A stretch of DNA of 64,000 nt, from contig NZ_CP133151.1 of the NCBI RefSeq assembly GCF_036488675.1, positions 310,001 through 374,000 on the forward strand, read 5' to 3'. Made by a program: the position numbers and the translations under genes. This stretch comes from Sinorhizobium chiapasense (GTDB taxonomy: Bacteria > Pseudomonadota > Alphaproteobacteria > Rhizobiales > Rhizobiaceae). Positions 49,492 through 58,949 of the stretch are shown one piece after another (the first letter of the stretch is position 1; each line of letters begins with the position of its first letter). A model generated the notes under the pieces. The model saw only the letters and a program-made list of their open reading frames with translations, was not told where the DNA came from and made no database searches.

Positions 49492-51003
49492 TCACTTGAA
49501 GTGAATGTTGTCCGGCCGGAAATCCATCGTGTAGTCGGTGTTCGGCAGCCACTGGATGGTGGTCCGAACCCCGTAGAATTCCGGCGCACGATAGAGGTAC
49601 GTACCGGGCGCTTCGTCCTCGAAGATATCGATCATCTTTTGATAGATGTCGTAGCGACGTTTGGTATCGAGCGTGGTCTCGCCTTCTTTGGCGAGTTCGA
49701 CGAAGCGCTCCTGGTCTTTCCAAAAACGCTTCGCCCAGGTCATGTAAAGCGTGACCGCGGGGTCGGTCGGCACGACCCAGTCAGACGCGTTCCTCACGGT
49801 GAGGGCCGGGTCCTCCTTTTTGAGCTTCGTCCAGCCTTCGTCGACACGAACGCTGGCATTGACGCCGATCGCTTTCCACATCTGAACGACAGCTTCCGCG
49901 ACTGCAACGCCATTCGTGTAGTAGACCGGGTGAGTTACGAATTGGATCGGCTCCCCCTTGTAGCTCGATTGCGAGAGCAACTGGCGCGCGCGGTCGGGAT
50001 CGAAGGCCGGAGTTGGCCGATCGGGATTATAGAGTTCCGGTCCCCAGGCCTCGTATTGGGCGGAGTGCGGCAGCGTAGCCTTGCCATCCCACAGGGTGTC
50101 GACAAGCAGCTGGCGATCGACCGACAGATTGAGTGCCTGCCGCAGTTTCTTGTCGGCCATCACTGGGTTGAAGGTGTTGTAGATAAGGAAGTGATGGTTC
50201 ATCAACGCGCTGCGGAGGTCGCAACAACCCAGGTTCTTTACCGCTTCCAATTGATCCGGCGGCAGGCTGTTGATGACATCGACCTCACCGTTCGCGAGCG
50301 CAGTGATCCTCGCAGAAACCTCCGGGATGGCCTTGAAGGTCAAGCTCGAGATTGTCGGCCGACCGCGAAAGTAGGAGTCGTTGGCCTTCAGTTCCATGCT
50401 CTCGTCAGGCTGGAGCTTGACGAAAGCGAACGGACCCGTCCCGACCGGCTTTTGGCCGAAGCCGCTCTCTCCCACCGACTCGAAATAGGCTTTCGGCACG
50501 ATATCGCTCGAATGATAGGCAAGCAGGTGTAGCAGTATCGGGCTCGGAGCTGTCGTGGTAATCCGGACAGTCAGATCATCGACGATGTCGACGCGTTCGA
50601 TCACCTTGAGGAGATTCTTGGCAAAGACGTAGTCCGACTCCGGATTCAAGATTCGATCAAAGGTGAATTTGACATCAGCACTGGTAAAGGGCTGACCGTT
50701 GTGAAACCGCACATCCGGCCGCAGCGAGAATTCCATGGTACGATCGTCGATCCGCTTCCAGCTTTGTGCTAGGCCGGGAACAAGCTCATAAGCTGTCCGA
50801 TCCTTGCTTTTGGAAAAGTCCCGCGCAACGAGCGTGTCGAACATATTGTATGTCATTGGGAAGTCGACATTGCCAAGTGCCAATGCGGGATCGAAGTTTG
50901 CGCGGACCGCGTTGACGCCGACAGTGAGGGGGGGTCTTGTGTCTTCCTGCGCGACCGCGAAGGTCGGCAGTAGCATAGCGACCGCTACGAGTAGGTTTCG
51001 CAT
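49492..51003 (-). CDS. Periplasmic substrate-binding protein, DppA/OppA type (SBP_bac_5)
   Basis: A 503-residue exported protein; signal peptide MRNLLVAVAMLLPTFAVAQ, start at 51003 with AGGAGAC upstream. The family block ELVPGLAQSWKRIDDRTMEFSLRPDVRFHNGQPFTSADVKFTFDRI is near residues 55-105. Such proteins bind peptides, nickel chelates, opines or other small amphiphilic molecules. In this operon the ligand is likely a phosphonate or a conjugate such as a phosphonopeptide or headgroup (inference). Confidence 0.93.
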   Translation of the reverse strand: MRNLLVAVAMLLPTFAVAQEDTRPPLTVGVNAVRANFDPALALGNVDFPMTYNMFDTLVARDFSKSKDRTAYELVPGLAQSWKRIDDRTMEFSLRPDVRFHNGQPFTSADVKFTFDRILNPESDYVFAKNLLKVIERVDIVDDLTVRITTTAPSPILLHLLAYHSSDIVPKAYFESVGESGFGQKPVGTGPFAFVKLQPDESMELKANDSYFRGRPTISSLTFKAIPEVSARITALANGEVDVINSLPPDQLEAVKNLGCCDLRSALMNHHFLIYNTFNPVMADKKLRQALNLSVDRQLLVDTLWDGKATLPHSAQYEAWGPELYNPDRPTPAFDPDRARQLLSQSSYKGEPIQFVTHPVYYTNGVAVAEAVVQMWKAIGVNASVRVDEGWTKLKKEDPALTVRNASDWVVPTDPAVTLYMTWAKRFWKDQERFVELAKEGETTLDTKRRYDIYQKMIDIFEDEAPGTYLYRAPEFYGVRTTIQWLPNTDYTMDFRPDNIHFK

Positions 51004-51065
51004 AGTGTCTCCTAAGGTTGGAGTTGTTGAGTTTTCCTGCAGGAAGCGTTTGAGAGGGGCGCGAT

Positions 51066-51968
51066 TTAGCTGCGGCTCCGGGGATCGAACGTGTCGCGCA
51101 GCCAATCGCCGATCATCGATGCCGCCAGCGTTATTGCGACGATGACAAGACAGGGAAATACCGCCAGCCAGGGTGTGGTGATCAGGTAGTTCCTTGACTC
51201 GCCAAGCAACGAGCCGAGAGAAACATTTGGCGGCTGGATACCGACTCCAAGGAACGTGAGCGACGACTCCAGAACGACAATCTCGGCGAAGCTCAGGCTG
51301 GCCAATACGATGACGGGCGACAACGTGTTGGGAAGCACATGACGCATCGCGATATGGTAAGGGGAAGCGCCGGAGGATCGAGCCGCCTCTACGAAACTGC
51401 GTCCGCGCAGAGCTTGCACTTGGCCCCGGACAACCCGAGCATATTTATAGTAATCCGCGAACCCGACGATCAGCACCAAGACAAGCGGACTCGGGCCGAT
51501 GAGGGCGACCGCAGTCAACGCCACCAATGTGACCGGCACCGAAGCCTGCGCATCGACCACAGCCATGAAGCAATGGTCGATCCATCCTCCCATGCTTCCC
51601 GAGACTAGCCCACTGAGCGTGCCAGTGATGACGCCTACGAGAACTCCGGCACCGGCGATAAGCAAGGTGGTCTGGGTTGCGAACAGAAGCCGAGAAAAAA
51701 GATCTCGGCCGAGATGATCCGTTCCAAGGAGGTATTCGGTCGTACCCCCCGCGAACGCCGGCGGCCGAAGCCGGTGTAAAAGGCTCTGACCGGCGAGATC
51801 ATGCGGTGCGATCACCGGCGCGGCAGCGGCCAACAACGCTGCCAACATAAGAATGAGGCACGAGGCGATCGCCACTGTCGGCGGCCGACGCCTTCCGGTA
51901 TTGGTGGCGAAGAGGCCCTCTTCGGTTTGGGAAGCGCTCACTCCCGGCGCGCTGGTCTCGATGCTCAT
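51066..51968 (-). CDS. ABC importer permease, DppC type
   Basis: A 300-residue inner-membrane protein with about six transmembrane segments. The family EAA-type loop EAARSSGASPYHIAMRHVLPNTLSPVIV is near residue 200, and the N-terminal DppC block YLLGTDHLGRDLFSRLLFAT is present. Its ATG overlaps the stop of the upstream permease gene. Confidence 0.94.
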   Translation of the reverse strand: MSIETSAPGVSASQTEEGLFATNTGRRRPPTVAIASCLILMLAALLAAAAPVIAPHDLAGQSLLHRLRPPAFAGGTTEYLLGTDHLGRDLFSRLLFATQTTLLIAGAGVLVGVITGTLSGLVSGSMGGWIDHCFMAVVDAQASVPVTLVALTAVALIGPSPLVLVLIVGFADYYKYARVVRGQVQALRGRSFVEAARSSGASPYHIAMRHVLPNTLSPVIVLASLSFAEIVVLESSLTFLGVGIQPPNVSLGSLLGESRNYLITTPWLAVFPCLVIVAITLAASMIGDWLRDTFDPRSRS

Positions 51969-52882
51969 CACGACCTCCCGCGCACCCGCGGATCGAGCAA
52001 GCCGTAACCCACGTCAACGAGAAGATTGGTCAAGATTATTGCTGCCGAAAATACGAGAATTCCGAATTGCAGCATCGCGAAATCGCGTTGCATGACCGCA
52101 TCGATCACGAGGCGTCCTGCTCCAGGCCAGGCAAACACAGATTCCGTCACCACCGCGCCGGCGATCAGTCCGCCAAGTTGCAGGCCCAGAATGGTCAACA
52201 CCGGGAGGATTGCATTTCTCAGCCCGTGCTTCACCACAACACGGAACGGACTCAAGCCTTTGCTGCACGCATAGCGTATGTAGTCCTGAGACAGGACCTC
52301 CAGCATGCTGCTGCGAACGAGCCTTGCAATGTTGGCGCAGGTCGCAAGAGCAAGGGTAATTGCAGGCAGGACCAGATGTTTCCACGTGCCCATGCCGCCG
52401 CTCGGCAGTAGTTTCAGGGAGAAGCTGAAGATCAGAATGGCGGCAATGCCGACAACGAAGTTCGGAATGGCTTGCCCCGCGATTGTTGCGGTCGTGAGGG
52501 AGCGATCAAAGACCGTGTTGTGATGTAGTGCGGCCCAGAGGCCGGCAGCCATGCCGATGATCATCGACAACACGAAAGCTGGAATGGTCAGGAGGAGCGT
52601 ATTGGGAATGCGTTCCACGAAGAGTTCGACCACGGACCGGTTCGAAAAGAAGCTCTGCCCGAAATCGCCGCGCAGGAGTGCGGCGCCGTACCGCACATAT
52701 TGCGTCGCCACATCTTCATCCAGTCCGAGCCTTGCCCTCAGCTCAACGCGTTGTTCCTCGGGCAGGTCAGGCGGAATGAGGAAGGACGTGGGATCTCCAG
52801 TCATTCGTGTCGCAAAAAACACGATGGTGAGGATCGCCCAAAGCGTGAACACGCTACGCAAGCCTCGCGAGATGAAAAACAT
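51968..52882 (-). CDS. ABC importer permease, DppB type
   Basis: A 304-residue permease starting MFFISRGLRSVFTLWAILTI, with AGGAGAG upstream. DppB features include VFFATRMTGDPTSFLIPPDLPEEQ near the N-terminus, YGAALLRGDFGQSF and the C-terminal PGAGRLVIDAVMQRDFAMLQ. It is the first gene of the importer operon, 47 bp after the second operator copy. Confidence 0.94.
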   Translation of the reverse strand: MFFISRGLRSVFTLWAILTIVFFATRMTGDPTSFLIPPDLPEEQRVELRARLGLDEDVATQYVRYGAALLRGDFGQSFFSNRSVVELFVERIPNTLLLTIPAFVLSMIIGMAAGLWAALHHNTVFDRSLTTATIAGQAIPNFVVGIAAILIFSFSLKLLPSGGMGTWKHLVLPAITLALATCANIARLVRSSMLEVLSQDYIRYACSKGLSPFRVVVKHGLRNAILPVLTILGLQLGGLIAGAVVTESVFAWPGAGRLVIDAVMQRDFAMLQFGILVFSAAIILTNLLVDVGYGLLDPRVRGRS

Positions 52883-52928
52883 TAACTCTCCTCCACCCAA
52901 AGCAAGAAGTCGAAACAGCTCCTACGCA

Positions 52929-52950
52929 TGCGATCTAGATGTCTAGGTAT
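52929..52950. promoter_or_regulatory. Second copy of the phn operator, before the ABC importer operon
   Basis: GCGATCTAGATGTCTAGGTATC shares the 17-nt core CTAGATGTCTAGGTATC with the site at 45234-45255. The outer left arm is changed, so the palindrome is shorter. It lies 47 bp upstream of the permease start, a good position for repression. Confidence 0.78.
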
Positions 52951-53926
52951 CTCTCGAAGTAAGGCGTGCATGTTACGCTTTGATGACATTCGCGACAAAA
53001 GTGTCGGATAATCTCTCAACGTTTGTAATGTTTGCGACGAATTCACACCGAACACAGGCAGCGAGAGCGCAAGGCGGGCGCACAGATGATTTTCCGGACC
53101 CAATCGCTTACGTCGAATTGCCGCTGCACCTGATCCGATTGGGTTACGATTTTCCGCGTGCCGGACGGCTCGTTGATCGGTTCGACGAGGTGAGGCGGAA
53201 TGCTTCCTTTCCTTTCGGGGCAATGCCTTTCATGCTGCGGCGCGGCCCTCGTGGACGAGGTAGCAAAGAGCGATGTTCGCCACCGATCTTCACCTTGGCC
53301 CTGATGATGCCGATGGTCCGAATGAAGAGCTTCATCTTGTCCTTTGACGAGCGAAGACGTGTTTGATGGCGGACTTCACACGCTGTCTTTCCAGCAACTC
53401 CTCGTTGGATTTCGAGCGATAGGCGCTGTCCGCCCAGCCCGTCGCCGACGGCGACAGCCAAATCCACGATCCCCCATAGGATCGAGCTTCTCCCCCAACC
53501 ACCGGGCCGGGGGCTTTGCGATGGGGGATCCATCACCAGTCTGGAAGAGCTCATCGAGAAGCTGGAGGTGACGCGCCGCAGAGGCTGGGCACTTTGCGAC
53601 GAAGAGGCTGAAACTGGCGCCATTGCAATCACCACCCCTATTACACTGGAACCGACCAGACGGTCGGCACCAACCGATTGGTAGCGCCCTTCAACGATTC
53701 AACTTATTAGAAAAGACACATCACGATGACGGCGTTCGCGAACTCCTTTGCCCTTGCCGCGGAAACCAACCCACACCCACTCTGGTCGTTCTCGATGATT
53801 ACCGCACTCCGGGGTCGAACCATCCCGGCGGCAGCGAAGGCCGGGCCGACTTAGTGCGGCGGCGCAGGCGGCGGGCCTCGCCCAGGCCGGAAAGCGCTAC
53901 CAACGGCGCGCGCGAGCGGAGCCAGC
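52951..53926. other. Junk-rich spacer with an IS5-type transposase remnant
   Basis: No intact gene. The left part should hold the importer promoter. Minus-strand pieces at about 53230-53470 match the C-terminal end of an IS5-family transposase (listed separately). The rest, up to the acyl-CoA dehydrogenase scrap, is unrecognised. Confidence 0.5.
53230..53470 (-). pseudogene. IS5-family transposase C-terminal remnant
   Basis: Minus-strand frames give DSAYRSKSNEELLERQ, then KMKLFIRTIGIIRAKVKIG and NIALCYLVHEGRAA, the usual end of IS5-type transposases, but split over more than one frame and without the catalytic core. Confidence 0.65.
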
Positions 53927-54187
53927 TTGGTGATCCTTGATCAGGCCATGCAGTTCATGCTGGCCGACATGTCCGCAGCCCGATTGCTGATCTGGAATGC
54001 CGCCTGGCGTTGCGATGCAGGCTTGCCTTTCACCAAGGAATCATCGCACGCTAAGCCCTTCGCCGGCGACTTGTGCGCGAGGAACGTTTGGAACGCCCGC
54101 AAACATTCGGAGCTACTCCAAGGAATACCCATCGAGCGCTTCTACCGCGACGCCAAAATCCACGAGAAGTGGGACGGGACCAGCTAG
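53927..54187 (+). pseudogene. Acyl-CoA dehydrogenase C-terminal remnant
   Basis: The stretch FMLADMSAARLLIWNAAWR, then GLPFTKESSHAKPFAGDLCA and, after a frame change, SKEYP and ERFYRDAKIHEKWDGTS, is the C-terminal domain of an acyl-CoA dehydrogenase with an internal loss around the HGGYGY block. The N-terminal two thirds are absent. Confidence 0.65.
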
Positions 54188-54287
54188 ACTCTACACATGA
54201 TCATCGCCAGACAGACCAAAAAGGAAATGGAAGCCGGAACCCTCTTCTGAGGGTGTGGCGTATGCGCGAAAACTGGGGGAGAACAAC

Positions 54288-55079
54288 TTGTCACACTCAA
54301 AACGCATCATAATTGTTCCAGCGCGTTTCGCCTCGACAAGATTTCCTGGCAAACCGCTTGTTGAGCTGAACGGCAAAACCGCCATTCGACACACCATTGA
54401 CGTCGCGAGAAAGGTCCGCGGCATCGACGCGATTTACGTCGCAACTGATGACGTTCGGATCGCGAACGACGTAGAAAGCTACGGTTGCGCGGCAATTTTC
54501 ACCAGTGCTTCGTGCCGCAATGGCACCGAGCGAGTGGCAGAGGCAGCTGGTACTCTCGGGCTTGACGGGGGAGATCTTGTGGTAAACCTTCAGGGCGATG
54601 CCCCGCTAACGCCGCCGTCATTCATTGAACACGTCTTGGAGTTCCTCAACGGCCGTCCAGAGGCCGATGCAGTTACGCCAGTGCTAAGATGTGACCGCTC
54701 AAACTATCTGCGTATCGCCGCGGATATTCGCAACAACCGCGTCGGTGCGACAACGAGTGTCTTCGACGCACGAGGGAGGGCGCTTTACTTTTCGAAAGCG
54801 CTCGTCCCTAGTGGCACTTCTGCAGAGACGCTTGCAGAACTGCCCGTATACCACCACGTCGGACTCTACGGATATCGGGTAAGCTGCCTAAAAGGCTTCG
54901 GCGAGTTGCCCATTGGACCGCTCGAGCAAGCCGAGAAACTTGAACAGTTGCGCTTTTTGGAGAACGGGCTCTGCATGTACGTGCTTCAAGAGCACGATGA
55001 CGGGACCGAGTTTTGGGAACTCAATAACCCAGAAGACGTTTCCCACCTCGAAAGAACTCTCCCAAAGCCCACCGCGTAG
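54288..55079 (+). CDS. KdsB-like cytidylyltransferase (CMP-Kdo synthetase family)
   Basis: A 263-residue protein with the KdsB landmarks: KRIIIVPARFASTRFPGKPL at the N-terminus, DLVVNLQGDAPLTPP near 95, PVYHHVGLYGYR near 185 and EQAEKLEQLRFLENG near 212. KdsB makes CMP-Kdo for LPS, while relatives activate other acidic sugars or phosphonates. I favour the TTG at 54288, preceded by GGGGGAG; GTG at 54255 is an alternative. It stands alone on the plus strand, convergent with the sialidase-like gene. A plasmid-borne extra copy suggests a surface sugar or specialised metabolite role rather than housekeeping. Confidence 0.88.
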   Translation: MSHSKRIIIVPARFASTRFPGKPLVELNGKTAIRHTIDVARKVRGIDAIYVATDDVRIANDVESYGCAAIFTSASCRNGTERVAEAAGTLGLDGGDLVVNLQGDAPLTPPSFIEHVLEFLNGRPEADAVTPVLRCDRSNYLRIAADIRNNRVGATTSVFDARGRALYFSKALVPSGTSAETLAELPVYHHVGLYGYRVSCLKGFGELPIGPLEQAEKLEQLRFLENGLCMYVLQEHDDGTEFWELNNPEDVSHLERTLPKPTA

Positions 55080-55259
55080 CCAAGCTTCGGCTTTGTAAAG
55101 TCGACCTATCTTCCGAGCTGATCGCGTTTTTTGTTGGTGCGTGGCCTCCCCACCCGTTGACCATGCGTTTAGATGGAATAACGGTCGAGCCGTATCGGGC
55201 CGGAATGATGATAGTGACTGTGTGCTAGGCATGTTTCCCCTTCTCTCATATAGCAAATA

Positions 55260-56519
55260 TCAATAGACGAGTTTGCGGAACTCCTTGACGCGATGGAGCG
55301 TGATCAGGTTTGTATATTGAGGATCTCTGCCCTCCTCGTCCCCTGACCGGCACAACACGAGAAGATCATCGCCATCGACGGCCATGCTCGCGTAGTTCCG
55401 TGCGTGACGCTCTGTCTGACCCGCTGCGACAAGTCCGGCAAAGCACCAATCGATGCAGTTTCTGGAGAAGTGCAGCTGTAGCCTATGGCGTTCATTGTTA
55501 GGCAAGTTGTAGCGCGCCCGCGGCATGTGCGTAAGCCGCACCATTGAGTCGGTTGCTTGTGAGCTCAACAGCCAGTAGAGCTGCGTTCCGTCATCATAAT
55601 GCAAGAAGAATTTCAGATGACCTCCGGGAAATGGAATAAAGAGAGCCTTTTTCCCAGATGGCGTGGATTGCAATGAGGTGAACAGACGGCCGTCATCCTG
55701 CTCAACAACCTTGACCAATGCAGCATAGCCCGTTCCGCCTGTGTTAGTGCGCAAAAAGAGGTGTAATGTGCGTCCAGCCGGATCGTGCCACAGATGCGCG
55801 GGATCGTGGAATTGAACAATATTCGGTTCGAGCCAGCCCATCGGTGCACATAGGCGTCCCGATCCGAGTTCGGCCGGAGCTCGTACTAGCGTGCTATAGA
55901 ACGGGACGCCAAATAGATCGAGATCGCTTGGCGAGACTATCTCGTTGAATGAAAACGACTCCGAAATAGTCCAGCTATTGGGGTCCAGGAGATCCTGGTC
56001 AATTCTTGCGCGCAACAGCCTCGGTGCCAGACCGGCTACGTTCCATCCCTTGACGGCAAGATCTCGCCGTTCGTCCAGGGCGAGATAGACGTAAGGATCG
56101 GCGTGAAGCACATTACAGGAAGACCCGTGCCATTTCATATTCGCGGTTAGCGCGACCGGCACGCTCCATGTCTCCCCTCTATCGTCAGAAGCGATGATCA
56201 TGAGGTCGCCAGCATGACCAAGAATATAGAGTCGTCCGGCAGCTATAAACGGCCGAGCGTGCCAGAATGGAAAAGTACAGCGCTCAGCCCAGGAAGAGCC
56301 ACCATCGTCCGAGACATAGACCTTGCCCATTCCGAAGCGCATACCGCGTGCGCGAGATCCCTTCGGCCCGGGGAGATCTCTGACCCCATCACCGCCGAGA
56401 TCGAAGGTAGCTATCAGCCTGCGGCTAGCGGTCACGACAATGCCCGGTGTGTAGCAATGGACATTTTGTGGCCGCTCCGAGCGATAAACGAGCTCGAAAT
56501 CGTCCGCTAAGGCACGCAT
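55260..56519 (-). CDS. Sialidase-fold (BNR/Asp-box) protein
   Basis: A 419-residue protein with two Asp-box repeats, SDDGGSSW near 78 and SDDRGETW near 115, typical of sialidase-type beta-propellers. There is no signal peptide, so it should be cytoplasmic. Catalytic residues of true sialidases cannot be assigned with confidence. AGGAGG lies nine bases before the start at 56519. It faces the KdsB-like gene and lies downstream of the methyltransferase/phosphatidyltransferase pair after a 347-bp gap. Confidence 0.75.
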   Translation of the reverse strand: MRALADDFELVYRSERPQNVHCYTPGIVVTASRRLIATFDLGGDGVRDLPGPKGSRARGMRFGMGKVYVSDDGGSSWAERCTFPFWHARPFIAAGRLYILGHAGDLMIIASDDRGETWSVPVALTANMKWHGSSCNVLHADPYVYLALDERRDLAVKGWNVAGLAPRLLRARIDQDLLDPNSWTISESFSFNEIVSPSDLDLFGVPFYSTLVRAPAELGSGRLCAPMGWLEPNIVQFHDPAHLWHDPAGRTLHLFLRTNTGGTGYAALVKVVEQDDGRLFTSLQSTPSGKKALFIPFPGGHLKFFLHYDDGTQLYWLLSSQATDSMVRLTHMPRARYNLPNNERHRLQLHFSRNCIDWCFAGLVAAGQTERHARNYASMAVDGDDLLVLCRSGDEEGRDPQYTNLITLHRVKEFRKLVY

Positions 56520-56866
56520 CAACGAAATCCTCCTGTGATCGACAGTCCGGCCGAGCAAGCTTGCAAATCGTTCCTTGAACGATGATCACCACGAGCTGTC
56601 ATCACTCACGACATTCTTGCGGGATACGAGGCCCACAAGCCTTTCCTGATCCTGTCGTACTGGCGGAAGAACCGTAAGCCCCATCAAGAGAGAGGCGTGC
56701 CTAGAAATTGTGGTGAGCCCGTTTCTGCACATTCAACGGCCGCATGTTGCAACGCAAGTAGCCTCCACTGAGCCTTCATAATATGTCGCGACGCTGGCCG
56801 CCATTCGACTTGAAAAACAGAAATCGCTTCCGAAGCGGTCTTCTGAGATAGAGAACGCTCGGGAAT
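56520..56866. other. Spacer between sialidase-like and methyltransferase genes
   Basis: I see no gene and no good sigma-54 or NifA element. Short frames show no recognisable features. Confidence 0.4.
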
Positions 56867-57775
56867 CTAGTTCCGGGCTCCAATCATCTGAATGCAGCCA
56901 TCTCCGAACCAAAATCGCGCGAGCGGATGGTCGTAGTGTAGGTACAGGGGTGCAAGGAAACGTCGAAGGTTCTCGAATCCTTTCGTGTATCGTGACACTC
57001 GCCGAATATCGATAAATCCGTTTTCGGCGTACCAATTGCGAATTTGTTGCTCGGTGAAAGCGAATTCGTGATAGGTGGGGGCCTGGAAGCGGTCACGAAG
57101 CGTGACGAACAGGTCATCATCAAACAGGCTTCGAAAGAAACCATCCTCTCCTTTAAGGAATGGAGGTTCGTTCTGACTCTTAACAGCCAACAACCAGTCA
57201 AGCGCTTCTTTTGCCGTTCGGCCATCCAGATTGTCGATCGCCTGCCGGAACTGAGCGTCGGAAGCATACAGTTCACGAAGATGGTTGATGCAGCGATAGA
57301 AGATCCCGTTTCCGGTTCCGATGATGGTGATAAACAAATGCCCACCCGGCCGTGTCACCCTCGCCAGTTCGTCGAACCCTTTGCGCGGATTCGCAGTGTG
57401 GGGCAGGACACCCGCGCAGTGCACGAAGTCGAAACTTCCATCTCCGAATGGCAAGTTCAGAACGCTCCCACCGATCAATTCCGATTTCCTGCCGAATTTC
57501 GAAAGGCGTCGAGCGGCACAATCCATCCACTCCTCCCCGAGCTCAAGCGAGGTGACCTTGGCGGCACCTTTTTCGAGAAAAGCATAGGATGCATTCGCGT
57601 TCGAACCACAGCCGGCGTCCAGGACATTGAGTCCCGCGAAGCCTCCCGGATTGAACCCGAAGTATTCTTCATCGATTAGCGAGACCAATCGGGTGAAGAT
57701 ATGTTCGTTATTCTCCTGCTCTCGTTGATAGCGATCGAAGACTGCACGTGTTTCACTTTCGAAAGCCGTGTCCAT
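56867..57775 (-). CDS. SAM-dependent methyltransferase, paralogue A
   Basis: A 302-residue class I methyltransferase. Motif I is NVLDAGCGSNANASYAF near residue 50, the acidic residue is in TSLELGEEW, and the motif II/post-II region is FDFVHCAGVLPHTANPRKG. It is clearly paralogous to the protein at 61221-62147 along its whole length (shared blocks DAGCGSNANASYAFL, QAPTYHEF/QAPTYHSF, SRYTKGFENLRRF). GAGGGAGAAG precedes the ATG. It follows the phosphatidyltransferase gene by 21 bp, so both are transcribed from the NifA-type promoter at 58615. Confidence 0.88.
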   Translation of the reverse strand: MDTAFESETRAVFDRYQREQENNEHIFTRLVSLIDEEYFGFNPGGFAGLNVLDAGCGSNANASYAFLEKGAAKVTSLELGEEWMDCAARRLSKFGRKSELIGGSVLNLPFGDGSFDFVHCAGVLPHTANPRKGFDELARVTRPGGHLFITIIGTGNGIFYRCINHLRELYASDAQFRQAIDNLDGRTAKEALDWLLAVKSQNEPPFLKGEDGFFRSLFDDDLFVTLRDRFQAPTYHEFAFTEQQIRNWYAENGFIDIRRVSRYTKGFENLRRFLAPLYLHYDHPLARFWFGDGCIQMIGARN

Positions 57776-57796
57776 AGGTTCTTCTCCCTCGATCCG

Positions 57797-58411
57797 TCAG
57801 GACCCGAATTCGTCCGTCAACAAAGCGATCAAACCGACCGCCGCGAGTGCGAGGTGGGTCAGGCGTAGCGCATTGCCGGTGCCCGGAAATTTGAAGGTTG
57901 AAAGATGCAGCACCGTCAGAAGAAACGCCGCCCCAATCAACAACGTGCCAAGGGTCTGGGCCGGCAAGTACCGTTTGGTGGCAAAAAGAAGCGCCAATAC
58001 GAAGGGGTCGGTGTTCAACGGGAGACCTCTGGTGAATCCGTCAGCGTCGAGGCCGATCGTTTTTAAGTAGCTGAGACGGAAAGCCCCAGACACGACAAGG
58101 CAGATCGCGGCTGACAACGCGGCAACCGAGAACGCGTTGAAAGATAAAATCAGAACCGCTGGAAAGACGGCCAAGTTCACCAGATCTGCTAGCCCGTCGA
58201 ATAAACTCCCAACCTGCGCCGTGAATGCTGATCGATTGGCGGAACTGTTGGCGACCATACCATCAGCGTGATCGGCCAAAAGAGCGCATAACGCGAAACA
58301 AATGCCAACTTCGAAGCGTCCGACCAAAGCAAAATAGATGGCTGTCACGGCGAAGGTCAGCCCGAGAGCGGTAATGGCATTCGCAGCATCAAAGAGATAA
58401 CGGATCATCAT
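57797..58411 (-). CDS. CDP-alcohol phosphatidyltransferase family protein
   Basis: A 204-residue membrane protein with five to six hydrophobic segments. The catalytic motif near residues 46-75 reads DHADG...AN...G-S-L-F-D-G-L-A-D, fitting DxxDGxxA(R)...GxxxDxxxD except that the usual arginine is asparagine. Family members join a CDP- or CMP-activated group to an alcohol such as diacylglycerol or inositol. The start at 58411 has GGGGAG upstream. It is homologous to the broken gene at 34036, which is next to the cytidylyltransferase, so it may supply that missing step. It has its own sigma-54 promoter and NifA site. Confidence 0.88.
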   Translation of the reverse strand: MMIRYLFDAANAITALGLTFAVTAIYFALVGRFEVGICFALCALLADHADGMVANSSANRSAFTAQVGSLFDGLADLVNLAVFPAVLILSFNAFSVAALSAAICLVVSGAFRLSYLKTIGLDADGFTRGLPLNTDPFVLALLFATKRYLPAQTLGTLLIGAAFLLTVLHLSTFKFPGTGNALRLTHLALAAVGLIALLTDEFGS

Positions 58412-58612
58412 CCTACTCCCCAGTAGCGGCCGCGAGAGGCCTGCCGCCATTATTCAGTGGCCGGTCAAGGCGCTAAAGCACTCTCAGCCGCGCGCGGTCT
58501 CTTTTACCGTCGATTTCGAATGGTCAGAGATCGTCGCAGCGTGCGGCCGCTACTGGAGGTCGCGTTTGCCGATCAGTGTGCAAGGAACTCCTCGGTGGAC
58601 GTCACAGTTCAC

Positions 58613-58631
58613 AACGCAAGAGCTATGCCAC
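58613..58631 (-). promoter_or_regulatory. Sigma-54 promoter of the phosphatidyltransferase-methyltransferase operon
   Basis: The minus strand reads GTGGCATAGCTCTTGCGT, GG-N10-GC with TTGC at -12, about 205 bp upstream of the gene start. Confidence 0.8.
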
Positions 58632-58702
58632 CTTAAAAGCGGTTTTAGTTCCGTAGGTTAGCTTTTCGCCTCCGATTCTGTCGGTTTGCGACGACGCAAT
58701 TC

Positions 58703-58718
58703 TGTCAGGTTTCCGACA
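58703..58718. promoter_or_regulatory. NifA upstream activator sequence
   Basis: Perfect TGT-N10-ACA (TGTCAGGTTTCCGACA), 74 bp upstream of the -24 element. Confidence 0.85.
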
Positions 58719-58949
58719 ATCTCCATTGGGGCTGAGGACCGTCGAGTTCGGGGGTCCGGGTTTCGGGAGACATTGTCGCGATATCGGATGCAGAATTAGG
58801 CCCGACCAACTCGCACGAGCGGGTCGGGACTGAAGAGCCGTGCCGCCGGTTACTCCCTGAAATCGTCAAGCAGAGGTCGGAGCCCCCGAGCCGGGTGATG
58901 TTAATCCAGACAGACGCTCAGACTTTGGATTTGCCGTCCGAGCGTGCGG
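58719..58949. other. Spacer upstream of the NifA site
   Basis: No gene seen. The stretch joins the control region to an IS110-type remnant. Confidence 0.4.
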
